A stretch of 48,341 nt of DNA, taken from positions 1 through 48,341 of the forward strand of contig JAGNHB010000044.1 of the NCBI GenBank assembly GCA_018001935.1, read 5' to 3'. The notes beneath the pieces are model-generated. The model was not told the origin of the DNA and did no database searches. It was given only the letters and a program-made list of their open reading frames with translations. Shown one piece after another: positions 24,813-33,509 of this stretch; the first letter of the stretch is position 1, and every line of letters begins with the position of its first letter. Made by a program: the position numbers and the translations under genes. This DNA is from Acidobacteriota bacterium (lineage in GTDB: Bacteria; Acidobacteriota; JAAYUB01).

Positions 24813-25090
24813 GACGTCGCTCTCCTGGCGCCCGTGGCGTCGTGGGCGGTATCTCCCCCCCGGGTTCCGGTCTCGCCTCTTTTCGACCGGGGTTTTTCTT
24901 GGATATGATACGCCTGGACCGGGAAAAAGTTCGACCCGCGGCGTGCGGTGCGAAAACCGCCGGATCGCGTCGGAAGGGGTGTGTCACCAGCGACGGGTCC
25001 GCCCCGGCGACAGGGCAGCCCGCGTGTGTCAGATCACGACGCTCGGAATAGCCCGGAAATCTGCCCGGTATGCGAAAAGCGGTTCCCCGC

Positions 25091-28000
25091 TCAGGTGCCC
25101 GGTGTCGGCGGAGAGGGGTGGCTTTCCGCCGGGGCCAAGGGGAGGGCGACCCAGAAGAGGGCGCCGCGGCCCTCCTCGCTCTCCACGCCGATCCGTCCGC
25201 CGTGAAGCTCCACGAGCCCCTTGACGATGGAGAGCCCCAAGCCGGAACTGGACTCGCCCCCCGTGGGTCGGGCCGACAGTTTCTGGAACTTCCCGAAGAC
25301 CTTCCGCCGGTCATCCTCCGTCAGGCCCGGCCCCTCGTCGCGGACGCCGATCCGGACCTCCCCGTCCTCCCGTTCGACGGTGACCCAGATGGATTTGTCG
25401 GGCGGGGAGAACTTGACGGCGTTCCCGACGAGGTTGTCCAGGACTTGACGGAGGATGCCGGGGTCGGCCTCGACCCGGCAGCCGCCCATGGCGGTGAAGT
25501 GGAGGGTCTGGCCTTTCTGCCCGGCGGCCGGGCGGGCGTCCTCCACGGCGCCGGCGGCCAGGTCGCCCGCATCGAGGGCCACGCGGTTGAGCACCAGGCG
25601 TCCGTCCTCGATGGCGGCGGTCTCCAGGAGTTCCGTGATCAGGTGGAACATCCGGTCTGCCGATTCCCCGATGATGTCGAGCCGTTCCCGGTTTTTCGGC
25701 TCCCCCGCCAGCTTGGGCCGGAGCAGCTTGGTGAACCCGACGATGGCCGTGAGCGGGTTCTTCAGGTCGTGTGCGGCCATGCGCAGCAGCTCGCCCTTGA
25801 CCTCGTTGGCCTTCTCCAGGGCGGCATTGCTGGCGGAGAGGTCCGCCATCGCCTTTTCCAGGCTCTCCTTGGCCCGGGAGAGGCGGGTGTTGGCCTGGGA
25901 CAGCTCCACGGTCTTGATGGTCACCTGCCGCTTGAGGAGGGCTTCGCTGCGCTTGAGCCTCCAGACCCTCAGGTGGTGCGTCCCGACCACGAGCAGAAGC
26001 GCCACGGCGAGGTAGAGCAGGTAGGCGGGGATCGTCTTCCAGAACGGCGGTGAAATGACGACCCGGATGGAGCGGCCGGCGAGGTCCCAGACGCCGTCCC
26101 CGTTGCACCCCTGCACGCGGAAGGTGTAGGTCCCCGGGTCGAGGTTCGTGTAGTGGGCCATGCGTTCGGGGCCCGCCTCGATCCAGGCCCGGTCGAAGTT
26201 CTCCAGTTGGTAGCGGCAGCGGTTTCGGGCCGGGGAACTGTAGTGGAGCGCGGCGAACTCGAAGGTGAGGGTATTCTGTTCCCACGAGAGCCGGACCTCG
26301 TCCGCCAGGCTGATGTCGGCGGCCAGGGGGCCCGAGGCGGAAGGCGCAACCGACTTGCCGAAAAGGCGGAAGCCGGTGAGCACCACGGCCGGCGGATAGG
26401 GGTTGTCCTTCATCCGGTCGGGGTCGAACAGGCCGAGCCCGCGGCTGCCGCCGGCGCAGAGGCGACCCCCGGGGCCTTTCGACAGGGTGAAGAGGCGGTT
26501 GTTGACCGTGATCCCGTCCGTCACGTCGAAATGACGGAACGTACCCGTCCGGGGGTCGAACCGTGACAGGCCCCGCGCGGTGGCCAGCCAGAGGAAGCCT
26601 TTCCGGTCCTCCTGGATCCCCGACACCAGGTCGTTGCTCAGGCCCTCCTTTTCGCTGAAGTTCCGCCAGGTCCCGTTCCGCCGGTCCATGAGGTAGAGCC
26701 CTTCCTCGTAGGTGCCCACCCAGAAACGGCCGGCGGAGTCCTCGAACAGCGACAGGACGCAGCGTCGGGGGAGGTAGTGCTGGAAGGACTCGGTCAACGG
26801 GTCGTACCGGTGCAGGCCCCCGTCGTTGGTGCCGACCCACAGGAAGCCCGCGCGGTCCTGGAGCAGGGCGGTGATGTTGTCGTCGCTCAAGCTCGTGGGG
26901 GCCTCGGGCTGGCGCCGGAAATGGCGCAGAAGGCCGGTTCGGGGGTTGTAGCGATCCAGGCCGTTCGCAGTCCCGATCCAGAGGTGGCCCCAGGCATCGG
27001 CCAGCAGCGCGCGGACCGAGTCGTTCGACAAGCTGTCGTCCTCCCGCTCCCGGGTGAGGCGACGAATCGACTCGCGGGAGGCACTGTCCAGGGGGAGGAC
27101 CTGGATCCCCCACCAGCCGGGCCGTTCCGGCGGCGCCTCGACCCAGCCCGCTGCGGAGTGGACGGCGTTGGACCGGTACCGGAGGCGATAGGTCCCACCC
27201 GGCAGGGTGAGCACCGCGGTGTCGACCCGGTTGCGCCCGGCGCCGCCGGCGTGAAGGGACGACCGGAGCGAGAACTGCCAGAGGGTCCGGCCCCCGGTGT
27301 CCTCGAGCCAGCCGAAGTCGTCGAGGGTTGGGGCGGCCTCCCCGGCGCAGACCACCAGGACCGGCGTCTCCGCCGGCAGCGTGAAGGAGCGGGTCTCGTC
27401 GAGGTTGTTCCCGGCGCCGGTGATGGCGGCCCTCGGGCCCGGCGATCGGACCAGGCGGTCCACGAGGCCAAGGAATTCGGTGTCCGGGGTGGTCCGGGTG
27501 CGGGTGAGCCGCCGGGTGATTCTGCCCGAGGCCGGGTCGAGGTTGAGCAAGCCCCCGTTGGTCCCGATCCAGAGCGTCCGGTCGGGTGCGGCGCAGAGGG
27601 ACCGGATCAACCGGTTGCCCGAACGCTCCGGGCCGTCGGGGGCGACCCGCAGGTGTTCGCACCGGCCCGTGTCCGGGTCCAGGCGGTCGAGCCCGCCCTC
27701 GGTCCCCACCCACAGCCGGCCCTCGGGATCGGCCAGGACGGATCGCACATTGTCGTCGGCCAGGCTGTCGGGGCGGACGGGGTCGTGACGCAGACACCGG
27801 AAGTTCTCCCCGGTGGGGTCCATCCGGTTCAGCCCCCCCAGCCAGCTGCCCACCCAGAGGACCCCGCTGCGATCCAGGAGAAGGGCCATCAGGCCGTTGC
27901 CGGCCCGCAAGCCCGAGGGGTCCCCGGAATCCCCGGTGTAGCGGGTGAGGCGGCCGGTTTCGGGGTCGAAGAAGAACAGGGTTCTCAGGTCCATGGACCG

Positions 28001-29032
28001 GAACCAGAGGCGTCGGTCGATATCCTCGATCACCGGGCCGACAAGAGCGTACGGGGGGTCGTTCCCGGGCCCCGCGCGGGCTATCGGCCGGGCCCGGCCG
28101 TCACGGTCGACGAGGAACAGGCCGGACGTGGTGGTGAGCCAGATCCCCCGACGAGGGTCCTCGAGGACGCCGGTGACCCAGGTGGTGGCGGCCTGCCCCG
28201 CGGTGGCCGACAACCGGTGCTCCTCGAGAAGGGCGGCCCGCCCGGCCGGCGCACCCCCGTTGACTTTCAACAGGCGGCCGCTCCCGGTGCCGACCCAGAG
28301 GGTCCCCGGGGAAGCGATCGACTCCGCCAGGCAGGTGATGGTCTCCATGGCCCCGGCGCCGTCGCCGAGCGGGACCCGGCCAAACGCATCGGCCAGGGGA
28401 TCCAACCGGTGAAGGCCGCCCCGGGTGCCCACCCAGATTTCCCCTCGGCTGGTCTCCAGGAAGCAATCCTTCGTGGTCACTTCCGAGTGGGCGAGTGAAC
28501 GGGGGTCCCGCGGGTCGTGCCGAAAGGAGAGAAACTTGCCCGACAGGGGGTCGAACCGGTGGAGAAGACCGCTTCGGGAGAAAAGCCAGATTCTCCCCCG
28601 CCGGTCCTCGAAGATCCGCAGGATGCGGAAGTCGTCGGTGTTGGGGAAGTCGAGGGGGTGGAGCCTGAACGTCCCGCTGCGCCGGTCAAGCCGCTCCAGC
28701 CCCCGCTCGTTGAAGACCCAGATGGCGCTGTCGGCCCCCTCGGCCACGGCGTAGATGGAGCGTCCCCGGATTCCGTTCCGGAGAGAGGGATCGGGCTTGA
28801 AGGTGACGAAGCGGTAGCCGTCGTAACGCACGAGGCCGTTCTGCGTGGCGATCCAGAGGAAGCCGAGCCGGTCCTGGCACAGGTCCCAGGCGCTGTTCTC
28901 CGGGAGACCGTCATCGACGGAGAGATTCCGGAACAGGGGCACTCCGAAGCCGCCCGCGGCGGGGCACACGGCGAAGAAAACGCCGGCGAGCGCCATGAAA
29001 GCCAGTGGAAACCGGCAACGCAAACGGGGCAT
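25091..29032 (-). CDS. Two-component propeller sensor histidine kinase
   Basis: This is a 1313-residue membrane sensor. A signal or anchor helix covers 10-28. Two sets of seven or so Reg_prop blades (repeated LWVGTxxGLxRxDP) form a periplasmic propeller (about 30-890). It is interrupted at about 514-660 by an insert with jelly-roll character (TGAGNNLDETRSFTLP, YRLRYRSN). A Y_Y_Y domain (about 895-985), a transmembrane helix near 990-1012, a coiled coil, HisKA with H1088 (AAHDLKNPLTA) and a HATPase (DNLVGNAVKFSPPD, DEGPGL, GLGLSIVKGL) follow. There is no receiver or output domain, so it needs a separate regulator, none adjacent. GACAGGTGG precedes the ATG chosen. Confidence 0.9.
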   Translation of the reverse strand: MPRLRCRFPLAFMALAGVFFAVCPAAGGFGVPLFRNLSVDDGLPENSAWDLCQDRLGFLWIATQNGLVRYDGYRFVTFKPDPSLRNGIRGRSIYAVAEGADSAIWVFNERGLERLDRRSGTFRLHPLDFPNTDDFRILRIFEDRRGRIWLFSRSGLLHRFDPLSGKFLSFRHDPRDPRSLAHSEVTTKDCFLETSRGEIWVGTRGGLHRLDPLADAFGRVPLGDGAGAMETITCLAESIASPGTLWVGTGSGRLLKVNGGAPAGRAALLEEHRLSATAGQAATTWVTGVLEDPRRGIWLTTTSGLFLVDRDGRARPIARAGPGNDPPYALVGPVIEDIDRRLWFRSMDLRTLFFFDPETGRLTRYTGDSGDPSGLRAGNGLMALLLDRSGVLWVGSWLGGLNRMDPTGENFRCLRHDPVRPDSLADDNVRSVLADPEGRLWVGTEGGLDRLDPDTGRCEHLRVAPDGPERSGNRLIRSLCAAPDRTLWIGTNGGLLNLDPASGRITRRLTRTRTTPDTEFLGLVDRLVRSPGPRAAITGAGNNLDETRSFTLPAETPVLVVCAGEAAPTLDDFGWLEDTGGRTLWQFSLRSSLHAGGAGRNRVDTAVLTLPGGTYRLRYRSNAVHSAAGWVEAPPERPGWWGIQVLPLDSASRESIRRLTREREDDSLSNDSVRALLADAWGHLWIGTANGLDRYNPRTGLLRHFRRQPEAPTSLSDDNITALLQDRAGFLWVGTNDGGLHRYDPLTESFQHYLPRRCVLSLFEDSAGRFWVGTYEEGLYLMDRRNGTWRNFSEKEGLSNDLVSGIQEDRKGFLWLATARGLSRFDPRTGTFRHFDVTDGITVNNRLFTLSKGPGGRLCAGGSRGLGLFDPDRMKDNPYPPAVVLTGFRLFGKSVAPSASGPLAADISLADEVRLSWEQNTLTFEFAALHYSSPARNRCRYQLENFDRAWIEAGPERMAHYTNLDPGTYTFRVQGCNGDGVWDLAGRSIRVVISPPFWKTIPAYLLYLAVALLLVVGTHHLRVWRLKRSEALLKRQVTIKTVELSQANTRLSRAKESLEKAMADLSASNAALEKANEVKGELLRMAAHDLKNPLTAIVGFTKLLRPKLAGEPKNRERLDIIGESADRMFHLITELLETAAIEDGRLVLNRVALDAGDLAAGAVEDARPAAGQKGQTLHFTAMGGCRVEADPGILRQVLDNLVGNAVKFSPPDKSIWVTVEREDGEVRIGVRDEGPGLTEDDRRKVFGKFQKLSARPTGGESSSGLGLSIVKGLVELHGGRIGVESEEGRGALFWVALPLAPAESHPSPPTPGT

Positions 29033-29176
29033 CGGCCACCTGTCCCGGGCATCGGATCGTAAGGTATCCCGTCTCGGTCGCCCGCCTTCAATCCCGCCCG
29101 TCCATGAGATCGAGAAGCCGGTCACGATCCTCCAGGACGATGGTTGTGCGTGAAGCCATGGCTCCCTCGACCGGCT

Positions 29177-29185
29177 ATCATATCA
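29177..29185 (-). promoter_or_regulatory. Extended -10 promoter of the sensor kinase gene
   Basis: Read on the minus strand the site is TGATATGAT, a TGN-TATAAT match with one change, about 145 bp before the kinase start. It lies in the most AT-rich part of the divergent gap 29033-29437, which holds no gene. Confidence 0.5.
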
Positions 29186-29267
29186 CAGTCGGGCTATGAA
29201 TTGATGACTCCCTTTACAATCTTGTTGTAATCGGACAAAATTCCCAGTCGCGCGATACGCTTTCCCC

Positions 29268-29297
29268 TTGAAATGCTCCCGAGCGGGCGCGTATGCT
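29268..29297 (+). promoter_or_regulatory. Promoter of the DUF3857 gene pair
   Basis: TTGAAA (29268-29273) and TATGCT (29292-29297) are separated by 18 bp. Transcription would start near 29304 and leave a leader of about 130 nt. Confidence 0.45.
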
Positions 29298-29437
29298 TTC
29301 GCTTGTTCTCCGGGGAGGGGGACGGTTGCGCCGACCGGCGGACCGTGAAGGAAAACAAAAGGGGTTTGCCGTCGATCCGTGCCCACCGCCCGCCCATCTC
29401 CGGCACTTTCACTGGACTCACTGCTGGAGGGATCATC

Positions 29438-31449
29438 ATGCGAAAAAGTCTGGTCGTTCTCGCCCTGGCCGCCCTCTGCACGGCCCTGCCCGCCAAGGTC
29501 GAGATGGGCAAGTGGGCGGTCTTCACCCCGAACGAGCTGTCCATGACGGACACCCACGTGGCGCCCGGCGCCAAGGCGATCTTCCTGTTCCGGCACGCCG
29601 AGGTGATCGGGGGGGTTTACAGCTACCACGCCGCCATCAAGGTGCTCAACGACGCCGGGCGGGACTGCGCCAACTTCCAGGTCCCGGAGAACACCCGCAA
29701 GATCCTGGCCCGGACGGTTCGCCCCGACGGCACGTCGGTGGAGCTGCAGAAGGACGACATCATGAAGAAGGTGGTGGCCAAGAAGAAGGGGAACAAGAGC
29801 CAGATGAAGGTGTTCGCCCTCCCCGACGTCTCGGCCGGCTCCATCGTGGAGGTTTTCCTCCAGGCGCCGCTGGAGCAGATCCAGATGGTGGTTTTCAGCT
29901 GGCCCTTCCAGGAGGACCAGCTGGCGAGCCTGGATTCCTGGATCGAGTTCGACCAGGGCGACGTCAGGCTCTACAACAATTTCGTGGTGGACACCTACCG
30001 GCAGGCGTCCACCCGGCGGACCGAGGAGAGCGGCGGGCGAATCCGTTACTCGGCCGTCAACGTCCCGCCCGAGCCCGAGGACGACTTCCTCCCGCCCGGG
30101 GAGGAGTTGAGAGTTTACTTCTTCCGTTACTATGCTTTCCAGCAGGTCGAAAACGCCTCCTCCCTGGACCTCAAGACCCGCGAGGGCCAGGCCCGGTACA
30201 TCGAGCTGTTCTGGAACCAGTTCGGGAAAGAGCTGGGTAAGAGAACCTACGAGTTCATCAAGTCCAAGGAGGCGGTGAACAAGCTGCGGGACACCATCCT
30301 GGGCGGACAGCCCGCCGGGGAGGACGCGGCCCGGAAGATCTACGACTACGTCGTCCGAAACTTCAAGAACACGAGCTTTTTGCGGGAAGGTGAAGAGGAG
30401 CGGGCCGCGAAGGAGAAGAGCAAGGAGAAGGTGAAGAGGAGCGGGCCGCGAAGGAGAAGAGCAAGGAGAAGGAGAAGGCGAACAAGAAGGTGGACGACGT
30501 CATCAAGAACGGCGAGGGCGACCGGGGAGACATCATGCTGCTCTGCACCGCGCTCCTCCGCTCCGCCAACCTGGACGCTCACCCGGCCTGGGCCTGCGGG
30601 CGCGACGACACCTACTTCCGGCGGGAGATCCTGCTCAACCAGTTCGACGAGCCGCTGGTGGCCGTCAAGGACGCGGGCGGCTGGAGCTACCTGGACCCCT
30701 CCACCCCGTACTGCAACTACGGGCAGGTGGCGTGGTACAAGCAGGACACCGACGTCATCGTCCTCTCCCCCGAGAGCGCCGAGATCCTGCTGGCCCCCCC
30801 GGGAAAAGCCGAGCAGAACCGGGTGGTTCGCACCCTCGAGGGCACCTTCGAGGGGCGGGCCTTCAAGGGAAAGCTCCGGCTCGACTACTTTGGAAACCCC
30901 GACTTCATGACCCGGAACTACTGGGACGACGAGACGGAGGAGGAGCGCCGCACCTTTGTCAAGGAATACCTCGAAAAGGACTTCGAGAAGGTTGAGCTGA
31001 CGGCCTACGCGTTCCTGAACCTCCGCGACCCCCAGGCCCCCCTCTCCATCACCGCCGAGTTCACCGTGCCCGACTGCCTGGCCGAGACCCGGACACGCTA
31101 CCTGCTCAAGCCTTCCCTCCTGGGGAAAAACCAGACGGACTACTTCAAGACCGACACCCGCCGCTTCCCGGTCTGCATGTCCTACCCCTACCTCGTCGAG
31201 GACACCCTTTCCTTCACCTTGCCGACGGGGGTCACCAGTGACCAGCTCCCCAACCCCGTCAATTTCGACAACCCCGTGGGGAGCTACTCCCTGAAAACGT
31301 CGATGGAGGGCGAAACGCTCAAGCTCCAGCGCCAGTTCCGCTGCAAGGGGGCCTTCTACGAAGCGACGCACTACGGCCTGGTGAAGGGGTTTTACCAGGC
31401 CGCCCGCAAAGGGGACGAGACCACTGTCGTCCTGAAGCGGCCGGAGTGA
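29438..31449 (+). pseudogene. DUF3857/transglutaminase-like exported protein, frameshifted
   Basis: The gene starts at ATG 29438 after GGAGG, with a signal peptide (KSLVVLALAALCTALPA) and a DUF3857 domain. It then runs into a Lys/Glu-rich linker where a perfect 41-bp tandem duplication (30390-30471) throws it out of frame. The original frame then reads an Arg-rich sequence. Removing one copy rejoins the first frame to the second (from 30472) and gives a normal 656-residue protein ending at 31449. The transglutaminase-like part has GDRGDIMLL where the catalytic family has GDC, so this member would lack the Cys even if intact. The break could be real and recent, reversible slippage, or a sequencing or assembly error. 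Confidence 0.85.
30390..30471 (+). repeat. 41-bp perfect tandem duplication
   Basis: 30390-30430 and 30431-30471 are identical. The length is not a multiple of three, so it frameshifts the DUF3857 gene. Both frames read the same Glu/Lys-rich peptide through their own copy. Confidence 0.97.
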
Positions 31450-31452
31450 GCC

Positions 31453-33375
31453 ATGAAGGCACGCACCCGACACCTCGCCGCCTCGTTGCTCGTCGCCCTG
31501 GCGGCCCTGGCCCCCGCCGGGCTGAGGGCCGAGGACAAGCTCCCCGAGTGGGCCGTTCCCCTCGCCGCCGAGAGCGTCTCGGGATACGACCCCGTCAAGC
31601 ACGACGCCGTCTGCCTGATGGACTATTCCGAAGCCGTGTTCGACGACCAGGGCGTGATGACCCGGACCGTCCGTGAAGCGTTCCGCATCCTGTCGGCAGA
31701 GGGGGAGCGGCATGGCGTCCGTGCCCTGTCCGCGGGGCCGAACCTCAAGATCCGGGAATTCCGGGGCTGGGTGCAGGAACCCAACGGCAAGGTGGCCCAG
31801 GTCAAGATGAAGGACACCACCGAAACCCAACTCCTGGAGAGCAGCCTGTTCACCGAGTACAAGAAGCGGGTCGCCTCCCTGCCGAACGTGGGGAAAGGCG
31901 CGTTCGTCTGCTTCGAGTACGAGACGGAGCAGCGGGACTACCCGCCTTTCCTGCGCTGGTCGTTCCAGGGCGACATCCCCACGCGCCACTCCGAGCTCGT
32001 CGTCCGGGTCCCCCCCGGGGCGGAATTGACCTGGAAAGCTTACAACATCAAGGATTTTCAACCCATCTCCGCCGCGGGGACCTGGGTCTTCCGCCGAAAG
32101 GACGTCGCGGCCCTCCCCACGGACGAACCCTGCCTCCCGCCCCGGCGGGATGTCGCCGAACAGGTGGCCGTCCGACTCCACCTCCGGCCGGGCTTCGCGG
32201 CGAAGACCTGGGCGGAGGCCGCGGACTGGTATCGCGGGCTCACGTCGGCCCGGTGGCCCGTCCCGGCGTCCGTGAACGCCCTGGCGGACGAAATCTGCGA
32301 GGGGGCGGCGGACGACCCCGAGAAGGTCCGACGCCTCTGCGCCTGGGTGCAGTCCCAGGTGCGCTACGTTTCCGTCCACATCGGGCTCAGCGGCATGATC
32401 CCCACCCCCTCCGAGGAGGTCTGCACGTCGAAGTTCGGGGACTGCAAGGGAAAGTCTTTTCTGCTGATGCACCTGCTCCGGAGCCGGGGCATCCCGGCCT
32501 GGCCCGTGCTGTGCAGCTCCCGCGGGGACGGACGGCCGGACCCCGACTTCGCGTCGCTTTCCGATTTCAACCACTGCATCGTCGCCCTCAAACCGGCGGA
32601 CGGGGCAACCCGCTTCTTCGACCCCACCTGCGAAACGGCGGGATGGCCCGCGTTGCCGCCCGGGATGCGCCAGGCGAAAGGCCTGCTGGTCAGGGAACAG
32701 GGCGGGGAACTGGTGACCATCGACGCGCCGGACCTCGAGCTGAGCGCGGAGGTGAAGGTGGACGTCACCCTGGCGGTTTCCGGGTTCATCACCGCCAAGG
32801 TGGTGGAGACGTACCGTAACGGGATCATGGGCGGCCTGAGGCAGGACTACCGGGAGATCACCGAGCTGGAACGGCGGAAGAAGTGGCAGGGCTGGCTCTC
32901 CCAGCGGATTCCCGACGTCAGGCTCACCGCCCTGGAGTGGAAGAACCTCTTCGACCCCGAAAAGGACCTGGTGATCGCCTACACCGTGGAGTCCAACGGG
33001 GTCCTTCGCCCCACGGGGAGCCTGTGGCTGTTCCAGCCCTTCTTCGTCATCGACGTCGGGAAACCGGTCCTGACCAAGCCGGAGCGACAGGTGCCCGTGG
33101 ACCTCGGGGGGAGTGCCCTGGTCTCCGTCCAGGAGGTCACGATCCGTTACCCCGAGGGCTGGAAGGTGGAGGAAAACCTGGAGGCCCTCCGGAAGGAGAC
33201 CGATTTCGGGTGTTTCTCCGTGGCCGTGGAGGAGGCGCCCAACCGGCTGGTCGTGCGGAAGAGGTACCAGGTCAAGGGGACGACGCTGCCCGTCGAGCGG
33301 TACCCGGACGCCCGGGACTTCTTCAAGGCCGTCCAGCGGGCGGAGCAGCAGGAGATCCTCTTCATGGCGAAGTGA
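31453..33375 (+). CDS. Exported DUF3857/transglutaminase-like protein
   Basis: This is a 640-residue protein with a signal peptide (1-26, ending near LRAED), a DUF3857 beta-rich domain (about 45-260) and a transglutaminase-like core with its triad intact: C331 (FGDCKGKSFLLMHLLRSRG), H374 (SDFNHCIVAL) and D390 (FFDPTCE). A beta-rich C-terminal domain follows. It starts 3 bp after the previous stop and is cotranscribed with it. Proteins of this type are periplasmic or surface in acidobacterial and Bacteroidota genomes; substrates are mostly unknown, though cysteine-protease or cross-linking activity is possible. It is the catalytically complete partner of the defective first gene. Confidence 0.88.
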   Translation: MKARTRHLAASLLVALAALAPAGLRAEDKLPEWAVPLAAESVSGYDPVKHDAVCLMDYSEAVFDDQGVMTRTVREAFRILSAEGERHGVRALSAGPNLKIREFRGWVQEPNGKVAQVKMKDTTETQLLESSLFTEYKKRVASLPNVGKGAFVCFEYETEQRDYPPFLRWSFQGDIPTRHSELVVRVPPGAELTWKAYNIKDFQPISAAGTWVFRRKDVAALPTDEPCLPPRRDVAEQVAVRLHLRPGFAAKTWAEAADWYRGLTSARWPVPASVNALADEICEGAADDPEKVRRLCAWVQSQVRYVSVHIGLSGMIPTPSEEVCTSKFGDCKGKSFLLMHLLRSRGIPAWPVLCSSRGDGRPDPDFASLSDFNHCIVALKPADGATRFFDPTCETAGWPALPPGMRQAKGLLVREQGGELVTIDAPDLELSAEVKVDVTLAVSGFITAKVVETYRNGIMGGLRQDYREITELERRKKWQGWLSQRIPDVRLTALEWKNLFDPEKDLVIAYTVESNGVLRPTGSLWLFQPFFVIDVGKPVLTKPERQVPVDLGGSALVSVQEVTIRYPEGWKVEENLEALRKETDFGCFSVAVEEAPNRLVVRKRYQVKGTTLPVERYPDARDFFKAVQRAEQQEILFMAK

Positions 33376-33449
33376 CGGCGGCCCCCGCCAGGGGCCAGGG
33401 GAAGGAGTGAGCATCCGGCGAGGGGGTGCATGGCCGCTTTGCAGGTCGT

Positions 33450-33503
33450 CAGACTGGTCCGACAAGTCCGACAAGTCTGACAGGTCCGACAGGTCCGACA
33501 GAG
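33450..33503 (+). repeat. 9-bp tandem repeat array (CNGACAAGT), copy 2
   Basis: About six 9-bp units (CCGACAAGT, CTGACAGGT, CCGACAGGT and variants) fill the gap between the convergent transglutaminase and recQ genes, ending just before the recQ stop. The unit is the same as at 17982-18026. Confidence 0.88.
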
Positions 33504-33509
33504 TGCTGC

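Noticed and set aside
25074..25091. Terminator after the sensor kinase gene
   Set aside because: Only a 5-bp stem (AGCGG/CCGCT) overlapping the stop codon with a short TTTT; too weak to list.
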